A stretch of DNA of 31,143 bases from DATBLZ01 sp036555065. GTDB taxonomy: Bacteria > Pseudomonadota > Gammaproteobacteria > Steroidobacterales > Rariloculaceae. The DNA lies in NCBI GenBank assembly GCA_036555065.1, contig DATBLZ010000094.1, positions 1-31,143 on the forward strand. Reading direction: 5' to 3'. The stretch's first letter is position 1, and the number at the start of each line of letters is the position of its first letter. The notes beneath the pieces were generated by a model. That model had not been told where the DNA came from. It did not search any database and saw nothing but the letters and a program-made list of their open reading frames with translations. Both the position numbers and the translations under genes were made by a program. This document shows positions 5,749-14,590 of the stretch, piece by piece.

Positions 5749-5946
5749 CGCCACAAGAAAACGCTCGGTGTCCCGCTCGAGGTCGAGTGCCACGACGATA
5801 TCGCTCTGCATTACGGGTACACGTTCGGCGACGTGCACTTCGCGGTCCACTCCGTGGATGGCGGTTGGCCAGGCGGTCCACCGGGCAACCAGCGCAGCCC
5901 CGTGATCACATTCGGCACGTCGGACGTGAAAGCCGTGGTCAAACGG
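5749..5946 (+). pseudogene. Truncated VOC-family gene remnant
   Basis: In the frame starting at 5749, with a stop directly upstream at 5746, the sequence reads as the inside of a VOC protein. It contains LGVPLEVECHDDIALHYGY, then GDVHFAVHSVDG-WPGG and SPVITFGTSDVKAVVKR. The start of the domain (first His-containing strand and helix) and the C-terminal strands are missing. The frame then runs meaninglessly into the antisense of the neighbouring gene. It looks like a relic cut at both ends and abuts the minus-strand HMG-CoA-synthase-like gene. Recognition is by motif pattern only. Confidence 0.65.
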
Positions 5947-5982
5947 GACTCGGGCCGTGCACTGGACGCGCGCCTAGACGCG

Positions 5983-7446
5983 CTAGCTCAAATAGCGGTA
6001 GTACTCGATTCCTTCGTCGCTCAAGCTCGGATTCGTGCTCGTGCCGATGGCGTCGATGACGAATCCTTCGTCGGGATCCATGAGGCCCGGTGCGTTGCCG
6101 GTGTCGTGCAAGGACTCGTATTGAGCGCGCGAGAGATCCTGATGTGTCTCTAGCGCCGCTTGGAAGCCTATTTTCGCTGCAGCCCCCTCCCAGCCGCGCA
6201 CGACCGTCAGCGGAATCGCCTCGGCTGCATCGCCGCTGCCGTAGCCGACGGCGAGCACTTTGCCGCCCGCGAGCTGCATGCCGCGGTGATATGCGTCCTC
6301 GATGCCGGCCGCGATCCATGCGGGCAGCGCCGCGCAATAAACGTTGCCGATGTCCTTCATGACTTCGGAGCCGAGCGACATCTTTGCCGCGACGAGCGTC
6401 GCGAATTCCGGGCTCGAGCGGAACTCGCGCAGGAGCTCGACGCAGAGCGGATAGACATCCTCATCGATCTTGCCCGTACGCACGAGCTCGAGAATGTCGG
6501 GTGTCGAATTCATCTCCTCGATGAGCGCATTCACGTCCATGCCGATGCGTTTACATTGAGCCTCGAGAACTTTGCGGCCCTCGCTGCCGTCGCGGCCGAG
6601 CGCAAAGAGGTAGCTCATCGCGAACGAAGTTTCCGGCATGCGGTGGTAGGGGCGGTGCATGAACGTCGCAGCGAGCTCGCGGTAATACTCGGCCGGCTCT
6701 TTGCCCATGCGCTCGAGCATGTCGTTGAGCGCATGCAGCGTCTCGTCGAGGTAGCACGTCGTCGAATACTTGCCGTTGAACACCGGCAGATCCTGGAAAT
6801 GACAATTGAGCTTGCCGCGAATGATGTTGCGGAGCACGGGCTTCCTGAAATCCACGGCGCGGTACGAGGAAGCGCTGCCGATGTTCTCGATGTCGACGTC
6901 GAGCATCTTGGGATTGCGTTCGAGCAGCATCGCGACGGCGCCGGCGCCTTGCGTCGGCTCGCCCGAGCTGCCGCGCGCATATTCAGCGATGTCGGCGCTG
7001 ACGACGATCGCGCAGCGATCGCCTTTCTCGAGCGCGAGATACCGAAGTGCATGCTTCATCGCATACACGCCGCCCAGGCACGCATGCTTGACCTCGGGCA
7101 CCTCGCAGTTGCGGCTCAGTGTCGGCAGGCCCTTCGCTTTGAGGGCGTCGTCGAGCATGCCTTTGATGATGACGGCGCCGGCGGAATTGTCCGTGCTCGA
7201 CTCGGTGCCCAACCCCAAGAAGCCGACACGCGAGGGATCGATGCCGTAACTTTCGATTAACCGGAGCACCGCGGTGGCCGCAATCGTGTACACGCTCTGC
7301 GCCGGCCCACGCATACGGAAGCTCCGGCCGACGACGGCCTTGGTCTTATCCCAGGGGTTGTTGGTCCAGTCGCACCACGCTTGGAGGTCGATGCGATAGG
7401 GCGGCACATAGACCGCAAAACCACTGATGCCGACTGGCTCATTCAT
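5983..7446 (-). CDS. Hydroxymethylglutaryl-CoA synthase family protein
   Basis: This 487-residue thiolase-fold enzyme of the HMG-CoA synthase family has candidate catalytic residues Glu82 (GTESSTDNS), Cys123 (KHACLGGV) and His264 or His267 (MHRPYHRM). Authentic HMG-CoA synthase condenses acetyl-CoA with acetoacetyl-CoA. At 487 residues this is longer than the roughly 390-residue bacterial MvaS, and no other mevalonate gene is nearby, so it may act in another beta-branching or condensation reaction. ATG 7446 was chosen over a start at 7527 because GGGGAA lies just upstream and family homology (GISGFAVYVPPYRID) starts there. A TATAAT on the minus strand at 7531-7526 may be its -10. The gene is convergent to the array side. 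Confidence 0.88.
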   Translation of the reverse strand: MNEPVGISGFAVYVPPYRIDLQAWCDWTNNPWDKTKAVVGRSFRMRGPAQSVYTIAATAVLRLIESYGIDPSRVGFLGLGTESSTDNSAGAVIIKGMLDDALKAKGLPTLSRNCEVPEVKHACLGGVYAMKHALRYLALEKGDRCAIVVSADIAEYARGSSGEPTQGAGAVAMLLERNPKMLDVDIENIGSASSYRAVDFRKPVLRNIIRGKLNCHFQDLPVFNGKYSTTCYLDETLHALNDMLERMGKEPAEYYRELAATFMHRPYHRMPETSFAMSYLFALGRDGSEGRKVLEAQCKRIGMDVNALIEEMNSTPDILELVRTGKIDEDVYPLCVELLREFRSSPEFATLVAAKMSLGSEVMKDIGNVYCAALPAWIAAGIEDAYHRGMQLAGGKVLAVGYGSGDAAEAIPLTVVRGWEGAAAKIGFQAALETHQDLSRAQYESLHDTGNAPGLMDPDEGFVIDAIGTSTNPSLSDEGIEYYRYLS

Positions 7447-7525
7447 GGCATTCCCCAATTCGCACGGCCCCAGAATAGCGCTGCCGGCGAGGCCGGTGCG
7501 CAACAGGCCCGAGCCGGGCGCGAGC

Positions 7526-7531
7526 ATTATA
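7526..7531 (-). promoter_or_regulatory. Candidate -10 box for the HMG-CoA-synthase-like gene
   Basis: The minus strand reads a perfect TATAAT at 7531-7526, about 80 bases before the ATG at 7446. No convincing -35 hexamer lies at the right distance. The remainder of the 192-base divergent gap (7447-7638) shows no clear plus-strand promoter. Confidence 0.4.
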
Positions 7532-7638
7532 GTGCAAAGGCTTAAGAATCACCTAGTTACGTTGGCAGCCGGTGAAGCGGGGGCGATGCGTACGAGCGAC
7601 CGCTAGAATGCGTCAGCTTCGGAAGGAGTTGGCAGCCA

Positions 7639-8013
7639 GTGAAGCTCAGAATTCGCGGAAACACTCTGCGCTTGCGCGTCTCGAAGTCGGAGCTCGCAAC
7701 CGTTCTCAAGCGCGGCGCGGTTCAAGACGCCATTCGCTTCGGTCCCCGCGCGCGGCTCGTGTATCGGCTCGAGGTTGCCGCCGGCGATCGGTTCGGCGCC
7801 GAGCTCACCGGCGATTCGATCGTCGTGCGTGCACCCCGAGCGGCAGTGGCCAAATGGGGCCGCGACGACGAGGTGTCGATGCGGGGCAAACAGCGCATCG
7901 GTGGCGGACGGACGCTCGCGATCCTCGTCGAGAAGGACTTCGAATGCTTGAAGCCACGCGCCGGCGACGATGCCACGGACCTCTTCGTGAATCCCGCAAA
8001 AACGCGCGACTGA
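7639..8013 (+). CDS. DUF7009-like conserved hypothetical protein
   Basis: This 124-residue soluble protein begins MKLRIRGNTLRLRVSKSEL and contains ILVEKDFECLKPR near the end followed by LFVNP. I associate this combination with the small family DUF7009. The start is GTG at 7639, supported by GGAAGGAG at 7621-7628. It is strand-rich, has no signal peptide and only one cysteine. It sits 71 nt upstream of the formate dehydrogenase operon on the same strand, so it may be co-transcribed. A role in formate dehydrogenase assembly or regulation is only a guess from position. No catalytic motif is visible. Confidence 0.75.
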   Translation: MKLRIRGNTLRLRVSKSELATVLKRGAVQDAIRFGPRARLVYRLEVAAGDRFGAELTGDSIVVRAPRAAVAKWGRDDEVSMRGKQRIGGGRTLAILVEKDFECLKPRAGDDATDLFVNPAKTRD

Positions 8014-8084
8014 AAGCCGTCCGGCGCACCCGGATTGCGCCGGCCCCGGTATACTAGGCGTTCGATTCGACGAGAATTGGCTCG

Positions 8085-8561
8085 ATGAAATCTGAGCGGA
8101 ACCAGGCGCCGACTGCGCGCCAGCTCGCGGCGGTCGAGAAGCTCGCCGCCGCGCATGCTGCGGCGCCCGGCGCGCTGCTACCGCTCCTGCACGCGATTCA
8201 AGACGAGCTCGGCTACGTGCCGTCCGAGGCCGTGCCGATCGTTGCGAGCGCGCTCAATCTCTCGCGCGCCGAGGTCCACGGCGTCGTGACGTTCTATCAC
8301 TTGTTTCGCACGACTCCGCCCGGCAAACACGTCTTGTATGTGTGCCGCGCCGAGGCGTGTCAAGCCATGGGCGCGCGCGCGCTCGAGAAGCACATCCGCG
8401 AGAAGCTCAAAGTGGATTTCCACGAGACGACTGCCGACGGCCGCTACAGTCTCGAGCCCGTCTACTGCTTGGGCAACTGCGCGTGCTCGCCGGCCGTCAT
8501 GATCGACGAGACCGTTCATGGCCGCGTGACGCCGAAGCGCCTCGATGAGTTGCTCGCATGA
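8085..8561 (+). CDS. fdsG: NAD-dependent formate dehydrogenase gamma subunit (NuoE-like)
   Basis: This 158-residue thioredoxin-fold [2Fe-2S] subunit is homologous to NuoE of complex I. The cluster ligands are Cys87, Cys92, Cys128 and Cys132, in the C-x4-C...C-x3-C pattern (VCRAEAC and YCLGNC). It relays electrons within the diaphorase half of the soluble formate dehydrogenase. The N-terminal helical part (LLPLLHAIQDELGYVP, EVHGVVTFYHLF) is classical for the family. Its ATGA junction with the next gene (8558-8561) means translational coupling. A possible -10 TATACT lies at 8050-8055, without a convincing -35. Role assignment follows from the complete gene order G-B-A-D. Confidence 0.95.
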   Translation: MKSERNQAPTARQLAAVEKLAAAHAAAPGALLPLLHAIQDELGYVPSEAVPIVASALNLSRAEVHGVVTFYHLFRTTPPGKHVLYVCRAEACQAMGARALEKHIREKLKVDFHETTADGRYSLEPVYCLGNCACSPAVMIDETVHGRVTPKRLDELLA

Positions 8562-10135
8562 GCGCGCCACGCATACAAAAGGTCTTTGTCCCGAACGATA
8601 CGTCCGCGCGCTCGCTCGGCGCCGACGCCGTGGCCAAAGCCATCGAGCGCGAAGCCGCAAAGCGCAGCGTGCACATCGAGATCGTGCGCAGCGGCTCGCG
8701 CGGGCTCTATTGGCTCGAGCCGCTCGTCGAGGTCGAGGTTGCGGGCCGTCGGCTCGCGTACGGACCGATCGCGGCCACCGACGTTGCGAGTCTTTTCGAC
8801 GCCGGGTTCTTGACGGGCGGCAAGCATGCCAACGCGCACGGACCCACGGAGTCGATCCCGTACCTTGCGGCGCAGACGCGCCTGACTTTCGCGCGCGTCG
8901 GCATTGTCGATCCGCTGTCGCTCGACGACTACGTCGCTCACGGCGGTTATCGGGGGCTCAAGAACGCGCTCAAGATGAGCGGTGCCGACATCGTCGCCGC
9001 CGTCACGGACTCGGGTCTGCGCGGCCGCGGCGGCGCCGCTTTCCCGACCGGAATCAAATGGAAGACCGTGCTCGACACGCCGGGCGATCGCAAGTACGTC
9101 GTCTGCAACGCCGACGAAGGCGATTCGGGGACGTTTGCGGACCGCATGATCATGGAGTCGGATCCGTTCGTGCTCATCGAAGGCATGACGATCGCCGGCG
9201 TCGCCGTCGGCGCGACACAAGGCTACATCTACGTGCGCGCCGAATATCCGCAGGCGATCCGCACTTTGCGGGCGGCGATCGAGACGGCCCGCGACACGGG
9301 GCACCTCGGCAAGAACGTCATGGGCAGCGAGCGGAGCTTCGATCTCGAGGTCCGCGAGGCTGCGGGCGCATATATCTGCGGCGAAGAGACGTCGCTGCTC
9401 GAAAGCCTCGAGGGCAAGCGCGGCATGATTCGTTTCCGTCCGCCGCTGCCCGCCGTCAAGGGCCTCTTCGAACGGCCGACGGTCGTCAACAACGTCATTT
9501 CGCTCGCGACCGTGCCGATCATTCTCGACAAGGGTGCTGCGCACTATAAGAACTTCGGCTCCGGGCGCTCGCGCGGCACGTTGACCGTGCAGCTTGCGGG
9601 CAACATCAAGCGGGGCGGGCTCGTCGAGATTCCCTTCGGCCGAACGCTGCACGACCTGCTCTATGAGTTCGGCGGCGGCACGGCCACGGGCCGCCCGATC
9701 CGTGCCGTCCAAGCCGGTGGGCCGCTCGGCGCCTACGTTCACGCGGGCCAACTCAAGACCGCGCTCGATTACGAGGCGTTTGCCGCCATTGGCGCGATGG
9801 TCGGCCACGGCGGCCTCGTCGTTTTCGACGACACCGTCGACATGGGCGAGCAGGCCCGGTTTGCGATGGAGTTCTGCGCGCTCGAGTCCTGCGGCAAGTG
9901 CACGCCGTGCCGTCTAGGCGCCGTACGGGGGGTCGAGGTCATAGACCGGATTAGAAACGGTACAAATGTGCCCGCAAACGTGGAATTATTACGGGAATTG
10001 TGCGACACAATGGTCGCCGGCTCGCTCTGCGCCTTGGGCGGAATGGCACCCTTCCCGGTGCTGAGCGTGCTGAACCATTTTCCCGAGGATCTGGGCGCAA
10101 TTAGACATAATGCGCCGGCTGGAGACGGACGATGA
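8558..10135 (+). CDS. fdsB: NAD-dependent formate dehydrogenase beta subunit (NuoF-like)
   Basis: This 525-residue subunit carries FMN and binds NAD. Residues 1-110 form an N-terminal thioredoxin-like domain, as in fused NuoE/F-type diaphorase subunits. The FMN/NAD module follows with GRGGAAFPTGIKW (156-168), CNADEGDSGTF (183-193) and CGEETSLLESLEG (274-286). The [4Fe-4S] ligands are Cys445, Cys448 and Cys451 (ESCGKCTPC) plus Cys491. It passes electrons from formate oxidation to NAD+, forming NADH. Its start overlaps fdsG by four bases and its end overlaps fdsA by four (10132-10135). Length and motif order are as in known Fds enzymes. Confidence 0.96.
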   Translation: MSAPRIQKVFVPNDTSARSLGADAVAKAIEREAAKRSVHIEIVRSGSRGLYWLEPLVEVEVAGRRLAYGPIAATDVASLFDAGFLTGGKHANAHGPTESIPYLAAQTRLTFARVGIVDPLSLDDYVAHGGYRGLKNALKMSGADIVAAVTDSGLRGRGGAAFPTGIKWKTVLDTPGDRKYVVCNADEGDSGTFADRMIMESDPFVLIEGMTIAGVAVGATQGYIYVRAEYPQAIRTLRAAIETARDTGHLGKNVMGSERSFDLEVREAAGAYICGEETSLLESLEGKRGMIRFRPPLPAVKGLFERPTVVNNVISLATVPIILDKGAAHYKNFGSGRSRGTLTVQLAGNIKRGGLVEIPFGRTLHDLLYEFGGGTATGRPIRAVQAGGPLGAYVHAGQLKTALDYEAFAAIGAMVGHGGLVVFDDTVDMGEQARFAMEFCALESCGKCTPCRLGAVRGVEVIDRIRNGTNVPANVELLRELCDTMVAGSLCALGGMAPFPVLSVLNHFPEDLGAIRHNAPAGDGR

Positions 10136-13002
10136 GCAAGGATTTCATCCCTTACCAACGCGCCGACGATTTCGGCACGCCCGCGAGCACGTCGGACCGC
10201 ATCGTCACGGTCACGATCGACGGCGAGGAAGTCGCCGTTCCCGCGGGCACGACGGTGCTGCGCGCTGCGGCGCTTGCGGGCATCAACATTCCGAAGCTCT
10301 GCGCGACCGACAGCCTCAAGGCCTTCGGCTCCTGCCGCCTCTGCCTTGTCGAGATCGAGGGTGCGAAGGGGTTGCCGGCCTCGTGCACGACCGAGGTCCG
10401 CGCGGGCATGAAGGTGACGACGCAGACCCAGCGGCTCGCGGACATCCGCCGCAACGTCATGGAGCTCTATATCTCCGATCACCCACTCGACTGCCTGACG
10501 TGTCCGACGAACGGCGACTGTGAGCTTCAGGACATGGCTGGCGTCGTGGGGTTGCGCGAAGTCCGCTATGGCTACGAAGGCGCGAACCATTTCGCTGCCG
10601 AAAAGGATAAGAGCAATCCCTACTTCACGTTCGATCCGACGAAGTGCATCGTTTGCTCGCGCTGTGTGCGCGCCTGCGAGGAAGTGCAGGGGACCTACGC
10701 GTTGACGATCGACGGCCGCGGCTTCGCCTCGAAAGTCGCCGCGAGCCAGAATCAGCCGTTCCTCGATTCCGAATGCGTCTCGTGCGGCGCATGCGTGCAA
10801 GCGTGTCCGACGGCGACATTGGCCGAGAACTCGCTGATCGAGAAAGGCGTGCCCGAGCACCACGTCATCACGACTTGCGCCTATTGCGGAGTGGGGTGCT
10901 CGTTCCGCGCCGAGATGAAGGGCCAAGAGGTCGTGCGCATGGTCCCGAACAAGGACGGCCATGCGAATCACGGCCATTCGTGCGTCAAAGGCCGGTTCGC
11001 GTTCGGCTATGCGACTCACAAAGATCGCATCAAGAAGCCGATGGTCCGCGAGACGATCCACGAGCCATGGCGCGAGGTCAGCTGGGACGAAGCGTTCAAG
11101 TTCGCGGCCGACAAGCTCCGCGCGATCCAAAAGAAATACGGCAAAGGCGCGATCGGCGGCATCACGTCGTCGCGCTGCACGAACGAGGAGACTTATCTCG
11201 TACAGAAGCTCGTGCGCGCCGCGTTCGGCAACAATAACGTCGACACTTGCGCGCGCGTCTGCCATTCGCCGACGGGCTATGGCTTGAAGACGACGCTCGG
11301 CGAATCGGCGGGCACCCAGAACTTCGATTCCGTCATGAAGGCCGACGTCATCATGGTCATCGGCGCGAACCCGACGGACGCACACCCCGTGTTCGCCTCG
11401 CAAATGAAACGGCGGTTGCGCGAAGGCGCGAAGCTCATCATCGTCGATCCGCGCGCGATCGACCTCGTGCGCTCGCCGCATGTCGAGGCCGATTACCACC
11501 TGCCGCTTCGGCCGGGCACGAACGTCGCGATCATCAACGCGCTCGCGCACGTCGTCGTCTCGGAAGGGCTCGAGAAGAAGGATTTCATCGATAAGCGCTG
11601 CGACCTCGACGCATACAAGGATTGGCGCACGTTCATTCTCGACCCGCGTAACTCGCCCGAAGCCGTCGAGGAGGAGACCGGGGTGCCTGCGGCGACGGTG
11701 CGCGCCGCGGCGCGTCTCTTTGCCTCGGTGCCGAACGCCGCGATTTACTACGGCCTCGGCGTTTCCGAGCACAGCCAGGGCTCGACGATGGTCATGGGCA
11801 TCGCGAATCTCGCGATGGCGACCGGCAACCTCGGTCGCGAAGGCGTCGGCGTGAACCCGCTGCGCGGCCAGAACAACGTGCAAGGCTCGTGCGACATGGG
11901 CTCGTTTCCGCACGAGCTGCCGGGCTATCGGCACGTCTCGAATCCCAAAGTTCGCGAGCTCTTCGCCAAGGAGTGGGGCGTGACCCTCGGTGGGGAGCCG
12001 GGTCTGCGCATTCCGAACATGTTCGATGCCGCAGTTTCCGGACAATTCAAAGGGTTATACGTACAAGGTGAGGACGTCGCACAATCGGATCCGGACACCC
12101 AGCACGTCACGCACGCGCTGTCCTCGCTCGAGTGCATGATCGTCCAGGATCTTTTCTTGAACGAGACCGCGAAATTCGCGCACGTGTTCTTCCCGGGCTC
12201 GTCGTTCCTCGAGAAGAACGGCACGTTCACGAACGCCGAGCGGCGCATCTCGCCGGTACGCAAGGTCATGGAGCCGCTCGCGGGCCTCGAGGATTGGGAG
12301 CAGACGCAAGGGCTCTCGAATGCGATGGGCTATCCGATGAGCTACAAGCACCCGAGCGAGATCATGGACGAGATCGCACGGCTTACACCGACGTTCGAGG
12401 GCGTGAGCTACGCGAAGCTCGATGCGCTCGGCAGCATCCAGTGGCCGTGCAACGCGAAAGCGGTCGAAGGCACGCCGACGATGCACATCGACGAGTTCGT
12501 ACGCGGTAAAGGGCTTTTCCGCGTGACGCCGTACGTGCCGACCGACGAGATCTCGACGCGCAAGTACCCGTTGCTGCTGACGACGGGGCGGATCTTGAGC
12601 CAGTACAACGTCGGCGCGCAGACGCGGCGCACCGAGAATCTCAAATGGCACGACGAGGACGTGCTCGAGATCAATCCGCACGACGCCGAGCAGCGCGGCA
12701 TCGAAGAAGGCGATTGGGTCGGGCTCCAGAGCCGCGCCGGCGAGACGGTGCTCCGCGCCGTGATCACGGAGCGCGTCACACCGGGCGTCGTCTACACGAC
12801 GTTCCACCATCCGGAGTCGGGCGCCAACGTCGTCACGACGGACAACTCCGACTGGGCGACGAATTGCCCCGAGTACAAGGTTACGGCCGTGCAAGCCTTC
12901 AAGGTCACGAAACTCTCGGAGTGGCAGCGTAATTTCGAAGAGTTCACGGAGGAGCAGATCGATCTGCTGCGCCGGGCGCGTGCCGGGCAGCCGGTGACCT
13001 AG
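10132..13002 (+). CDS. fdsA: NAD-dependent formate dehydrogenase alpha subunit, molybdenum catalytic
   Basis: This 956-residue catalytic subunit oxidises formate to CO2 at a bis-molybdopterin guanine dinucleotide cofactor. From the N-terminus come a [2Fe-2S] ferredoxin domain (Cys57, 68, 71, 85), a His-Cys3 cluster (His117, Cys121, 124, 130) and two [4Fe-4S] sets (Cys172, 175, 178, 182 and 215, 218, 221, 225). Another [4Fe-4S] set follows in the molybdopterin domain (Cys249, 252, 256, 284). The Mo ligand is Cys377 in ARVCHSP, encoded by TGC at 11260-11262, with His378 next to it. It is therefore a cysteine, not selenocysteine, enzyme. The cytoplasmic location fits the lack of a Tat signal. 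The start overlaps fdsB by ATGA. Confidence 0.97.
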   Translation: MSKDFIPYQRADDFGTPASTSDRIVTVTIDGEEVAVPAGTTVLRAAALAGINIPKLCATDSLKAFGSCRLCLVEIEGAKGLPASCTTEVRAGMKVTTQTQRLADIRRNVMELYISDHPLDCLTCPTNGDCELQDMAGVVGLREVRYGYEGANHFAAEKDKSNPYFTFDPTKCIVCSRCVRACEEVQGTYALTIDGRGFASKVAASQNQPFLDSECVSCGACVQACPTATLAENSLIEKGVPEHHVITTCAYCGVGCSFRAEMKGQEVVRMVPNKDGHANHGHSCVKGRFAFGYATHKDRIKKPMVRETIHEPWREVSWDEAFKFAADKLRAIQKKYGKGAIGGITSSRCTNEETYLVQKLVRAAFGNNNVDTCARVCHSPTGYGLKTTLGESAGTQNFDSVMKADVIMVIGANPTDAHPVFASQMKRRLREGAKLIIVDPRAIDLVRSPHVEADYHLPLRPGTNVAIINALAHVVVSEGLEKKDFIDKRCDLDAYKDWRTFILDPRNSPEAVEEETGVPAATVRAAARLFASVPNAAIYYGLGVSEHSQGSTMVMGIANLAMATGNLGREGVGVNPLRGQNNVQGSCDMGSFPHELPGYRHVSNPKVRELFAKEWGVTLGGEPGLRIPNMFDAAVSGQFKGLYVQGEDVAQSDPDTQHVTHALSSLECMIVQDLFLNETAKFAHVFFPGSSFLEKNGTFTNAERRISPVRKVMEPLAGLEDWEQTQGLSNAMGYPMSYKHPSEIMDEIARLTPTFEGVSYAKLDALGSIQWPCNAKAVEGTPTMHIDEFVRGKGLFRVTPYVPTDEISTRKYPLLLTTGRILSQYNVGAQTRRTENLKWHDEDVLEINPHDAEQRGIEEGDWVGLQSRAGETVLRAVITERVTPGVVYTTFHHPESGANVVTTDNSDWATNCPEYKVTAVQAFKVTKLSEWQRNFEEFTEEQIDLLRRARAGQPVT

Positions 13003-13015
13003 GATCCCCACGCCG

Positions 13016-13246
13016 ATGGACGTCAACAAGCTGGTTCGAATGGCGAATCAGATCGCGGCGAACTTCGAATACGGCCCGGACAAGGAGAAGGCCGCCGCGA
13101 GCGTGCTCGACCATTTGCGGCGGTTTTGGACGCCGCAAATGCACACGGAGATCATCGAGTACCGCAACCGCGGTGGCACCGAGCTCAACGAGATCGCGGC
13201 GGCCGCGATCGCCAAGCTTGCCGAAGAAAAACCGCGCGCCGCTTGA
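13016..13246 (+). CDS. fdsD: Formate dehydrogenase delta subunit
   Basis: This 76-residue helical protein opens with VNKLVRMANQIAANFEYGPDKEKA, followed by DHLRRFWTPQMHTEII, the signature of FdsD (NAD-dependent formate dehydrogenase delta subunit). FdsD is a small accessory or assembly subunit of soluble Mo formate dehydrogenases. It starts 13 nt after fdsA, with AGGA at 13001-13004 overlapping the fdsA stop. In Cupriavidus-type operons an FdhD homologue (FdsC) lies between A and D. Here that position is empty and fdhD is found 8 kb away. Confidence 0.93.
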   Translation: MDVNKLVRMANQIAANFEYGPDKEKAAASVLDHLRRFWTPQMHTEIIEYRNRGGTELNEIAAAAIAKLAEEKPRAA

Positions 13247-13345
13247 CCAAGTCCCAACATCCAACGTAACGCAACGAACGAGACCAGCGACGGCAGCACG
13301 AGTCAGGCTAGCGCTCGCCGGGACAACTGCCACCGGAACATCCAG

Positions 13346-14548
13346 ATGACGAAACGAATGATCACGCTCGCGCTTGCGGCGGTAGTCTCATTACCAGCCT
13401 GCGGGCCCGCACAGACGACCAATGGGCCCTTCACGGGCTCGGCAGCCTGTCGCGATTGTCACGAAGGGATCTACGAGCGGTGGAAGGACACCTTGATGGC
13501 CAACATTCTCCAGGATCCCCGCGAGCGCCCGGAAGCCATCCTCGGCGATTTCTCGACCCCGAATCCCCTCGTGACTTTCGATCGAAATGACGTCGCATTC
13601 ACGTACGGCAGCAAATGGAAGCAGCGGTACTTTACGAAGGTCGGCGACGACTATTTCGTTTTCCCCGCACAATGGGATGTGAGAAATCGCACATGGCGCC
13701 GCTATTACGTCGAGCCCGGGACCGATTGGTGGGCGGAACACTATCCCGCCGACCCAATGCAGCGCCCGACGGGGCCGCTCTGCGATGGTTGTCATTCGGT
13801 GAACTACGACATCGCGACCAAGCAGGTCACGGAATGGAACGTCGGTTGCGAAAAGTGCCATGGCGCGGGCGCGGAGCACGTGAGCGACCCGTCCGTATTC
13901 AACGTGGTCAATCCGGCGCGTCTCGATCACGTGCGCGGCAATGATGTCTGCATTCAATGCCACTCGCAGGGCCAGCCCTTGCACAACCCGATAAACGGGC
14001 TCTACTTCGATTGGCCCGTCGGTTACAAGCCCGGGGATCGCCTCGCTGATTTTTGGCGATTAGAGGAACATCGTTTGGGGGAGGAAACGTTCACGCATTG
14101 GCCGGAAGGCTCAGCGCACAAGAATCGTATGCAGGGGAACGACTTCGTCACGAGTGTCATGTACACGAAGGGCGTCAGTTGTTGGAGCTGCCACGACGTG
14201 CACGGTACCGAGCACGAGGCCGAGCTCATCAAGCCGGCGAACTCTACGTGCTTGACCTGCCACGGCCCGGATTCACCGGCCGGTCCCCGCGGCGCAACGC
14301 TGGCGGCGCACAGCCAGCACAGTGCCGAGAAAGTCCAGTGCGTCGATTGCCATATGCCCGCGATCGCAAGAACCGTAGCTGACGTGAACGTTCGCAGTCA
14401 CACATTTCGCTTCATCTCACCTTCGACGACGGAGCACTACGCTATTCCGAACCCTTGCACCTCCTGCCATACGGACATGACGAACGAGTCGGCCGCCGAG
14501 GAGCTCAAGACCTGGGGCAGCATTTCGCCGTGGAGAGTCGCGCAATAA
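13346..14548 (+). CDS. Octaheme c-type cytochrome lipoprotein
   Basis: This 400-residue protein has eight CxxCH heme-attachment motifs, starting at residues 35, 146, 168, 202, 279, 302, 332 and 371. The N-terminus is a lipoprotein signal (MITLALAAVVSLPAC) with lipobox LPAC and lipidated Cys19, so it should sit in the periplasm or outer membrane. The spacing (one heme, a long 110-residue insert rich in aromatics, then seven hemes) resembles cytochrome c554/doubled-CXXCH proteins rather than NrfA. No CxxCK variant motif is present. It may be an electron carrier or a reductase for a nitrogen or sulfur compound. Between the formate dehydrogenase and a metal efflux set, an electron-transfer link is possible but unproven. 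Confidence 0.9.
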   Translation: MTKRMITLALAAVVSLPACGPAQTTNGPFTGSAACRDCHEGIYERWKDTLMANILQDPRERPEAILGDFSTPNPLVTFDRNDVAFTYGSKWKQRYFTKVGDDYFVFPAQWDVRNRTWRRYYVEPGTDWWAEHYPADPMQRPTGPLCDGCHSVNYDIATKQVTEWNVGCEKCHGAGAEHVSDPSVFNVVNPARLDHVRGNDVCIQCHSQGQPLHNPINGLYFDWPVGYKPGDRLADFWRLEEHRLGEETFTHWPEGSAHKNRMQGNDFVTSVMYTKGVSCWSCHDVHGTEHEAELIKPANSTCLTCHGPDSPAGPRGATLAAHSQHSAEKVQCVDCHMPAIARTVADVNVRSHTFRFISPSTTEHYAIPNPCTSCHTDMTNESAAEELKTWGSISPWRVAQ

Positions 14549-14590
14549 CCCTTCGCAAGAACAGGCCGTTTGAACGTACTATCCGGGGCC

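Noticed and set aside
8050..8055. TATACT as a promoter for fdsG
   Set aside because: No -35-like hexamer at 16-18 bp upstream; kept only as a remark in the fdsG entry.
11251..11265. Selenocysteine at the formate dehydrogenase active site
   Set aside because: The codon for the molybdenum ligand is TGC (11260-11262), not TGA, so the enzyme is of the cysteine type.
9769..12045. A 758-codon minus-strand open frame, plus other long antisense frames such as 8516-9808 and 16901-18670
   Set aside because: They lie opposite fdsB/fdsA and the RND pump, whose motifs are certain. Arginine/alanine-rich, motif-free antisense frames are expected in high-GC genes with a strong third-position bias.
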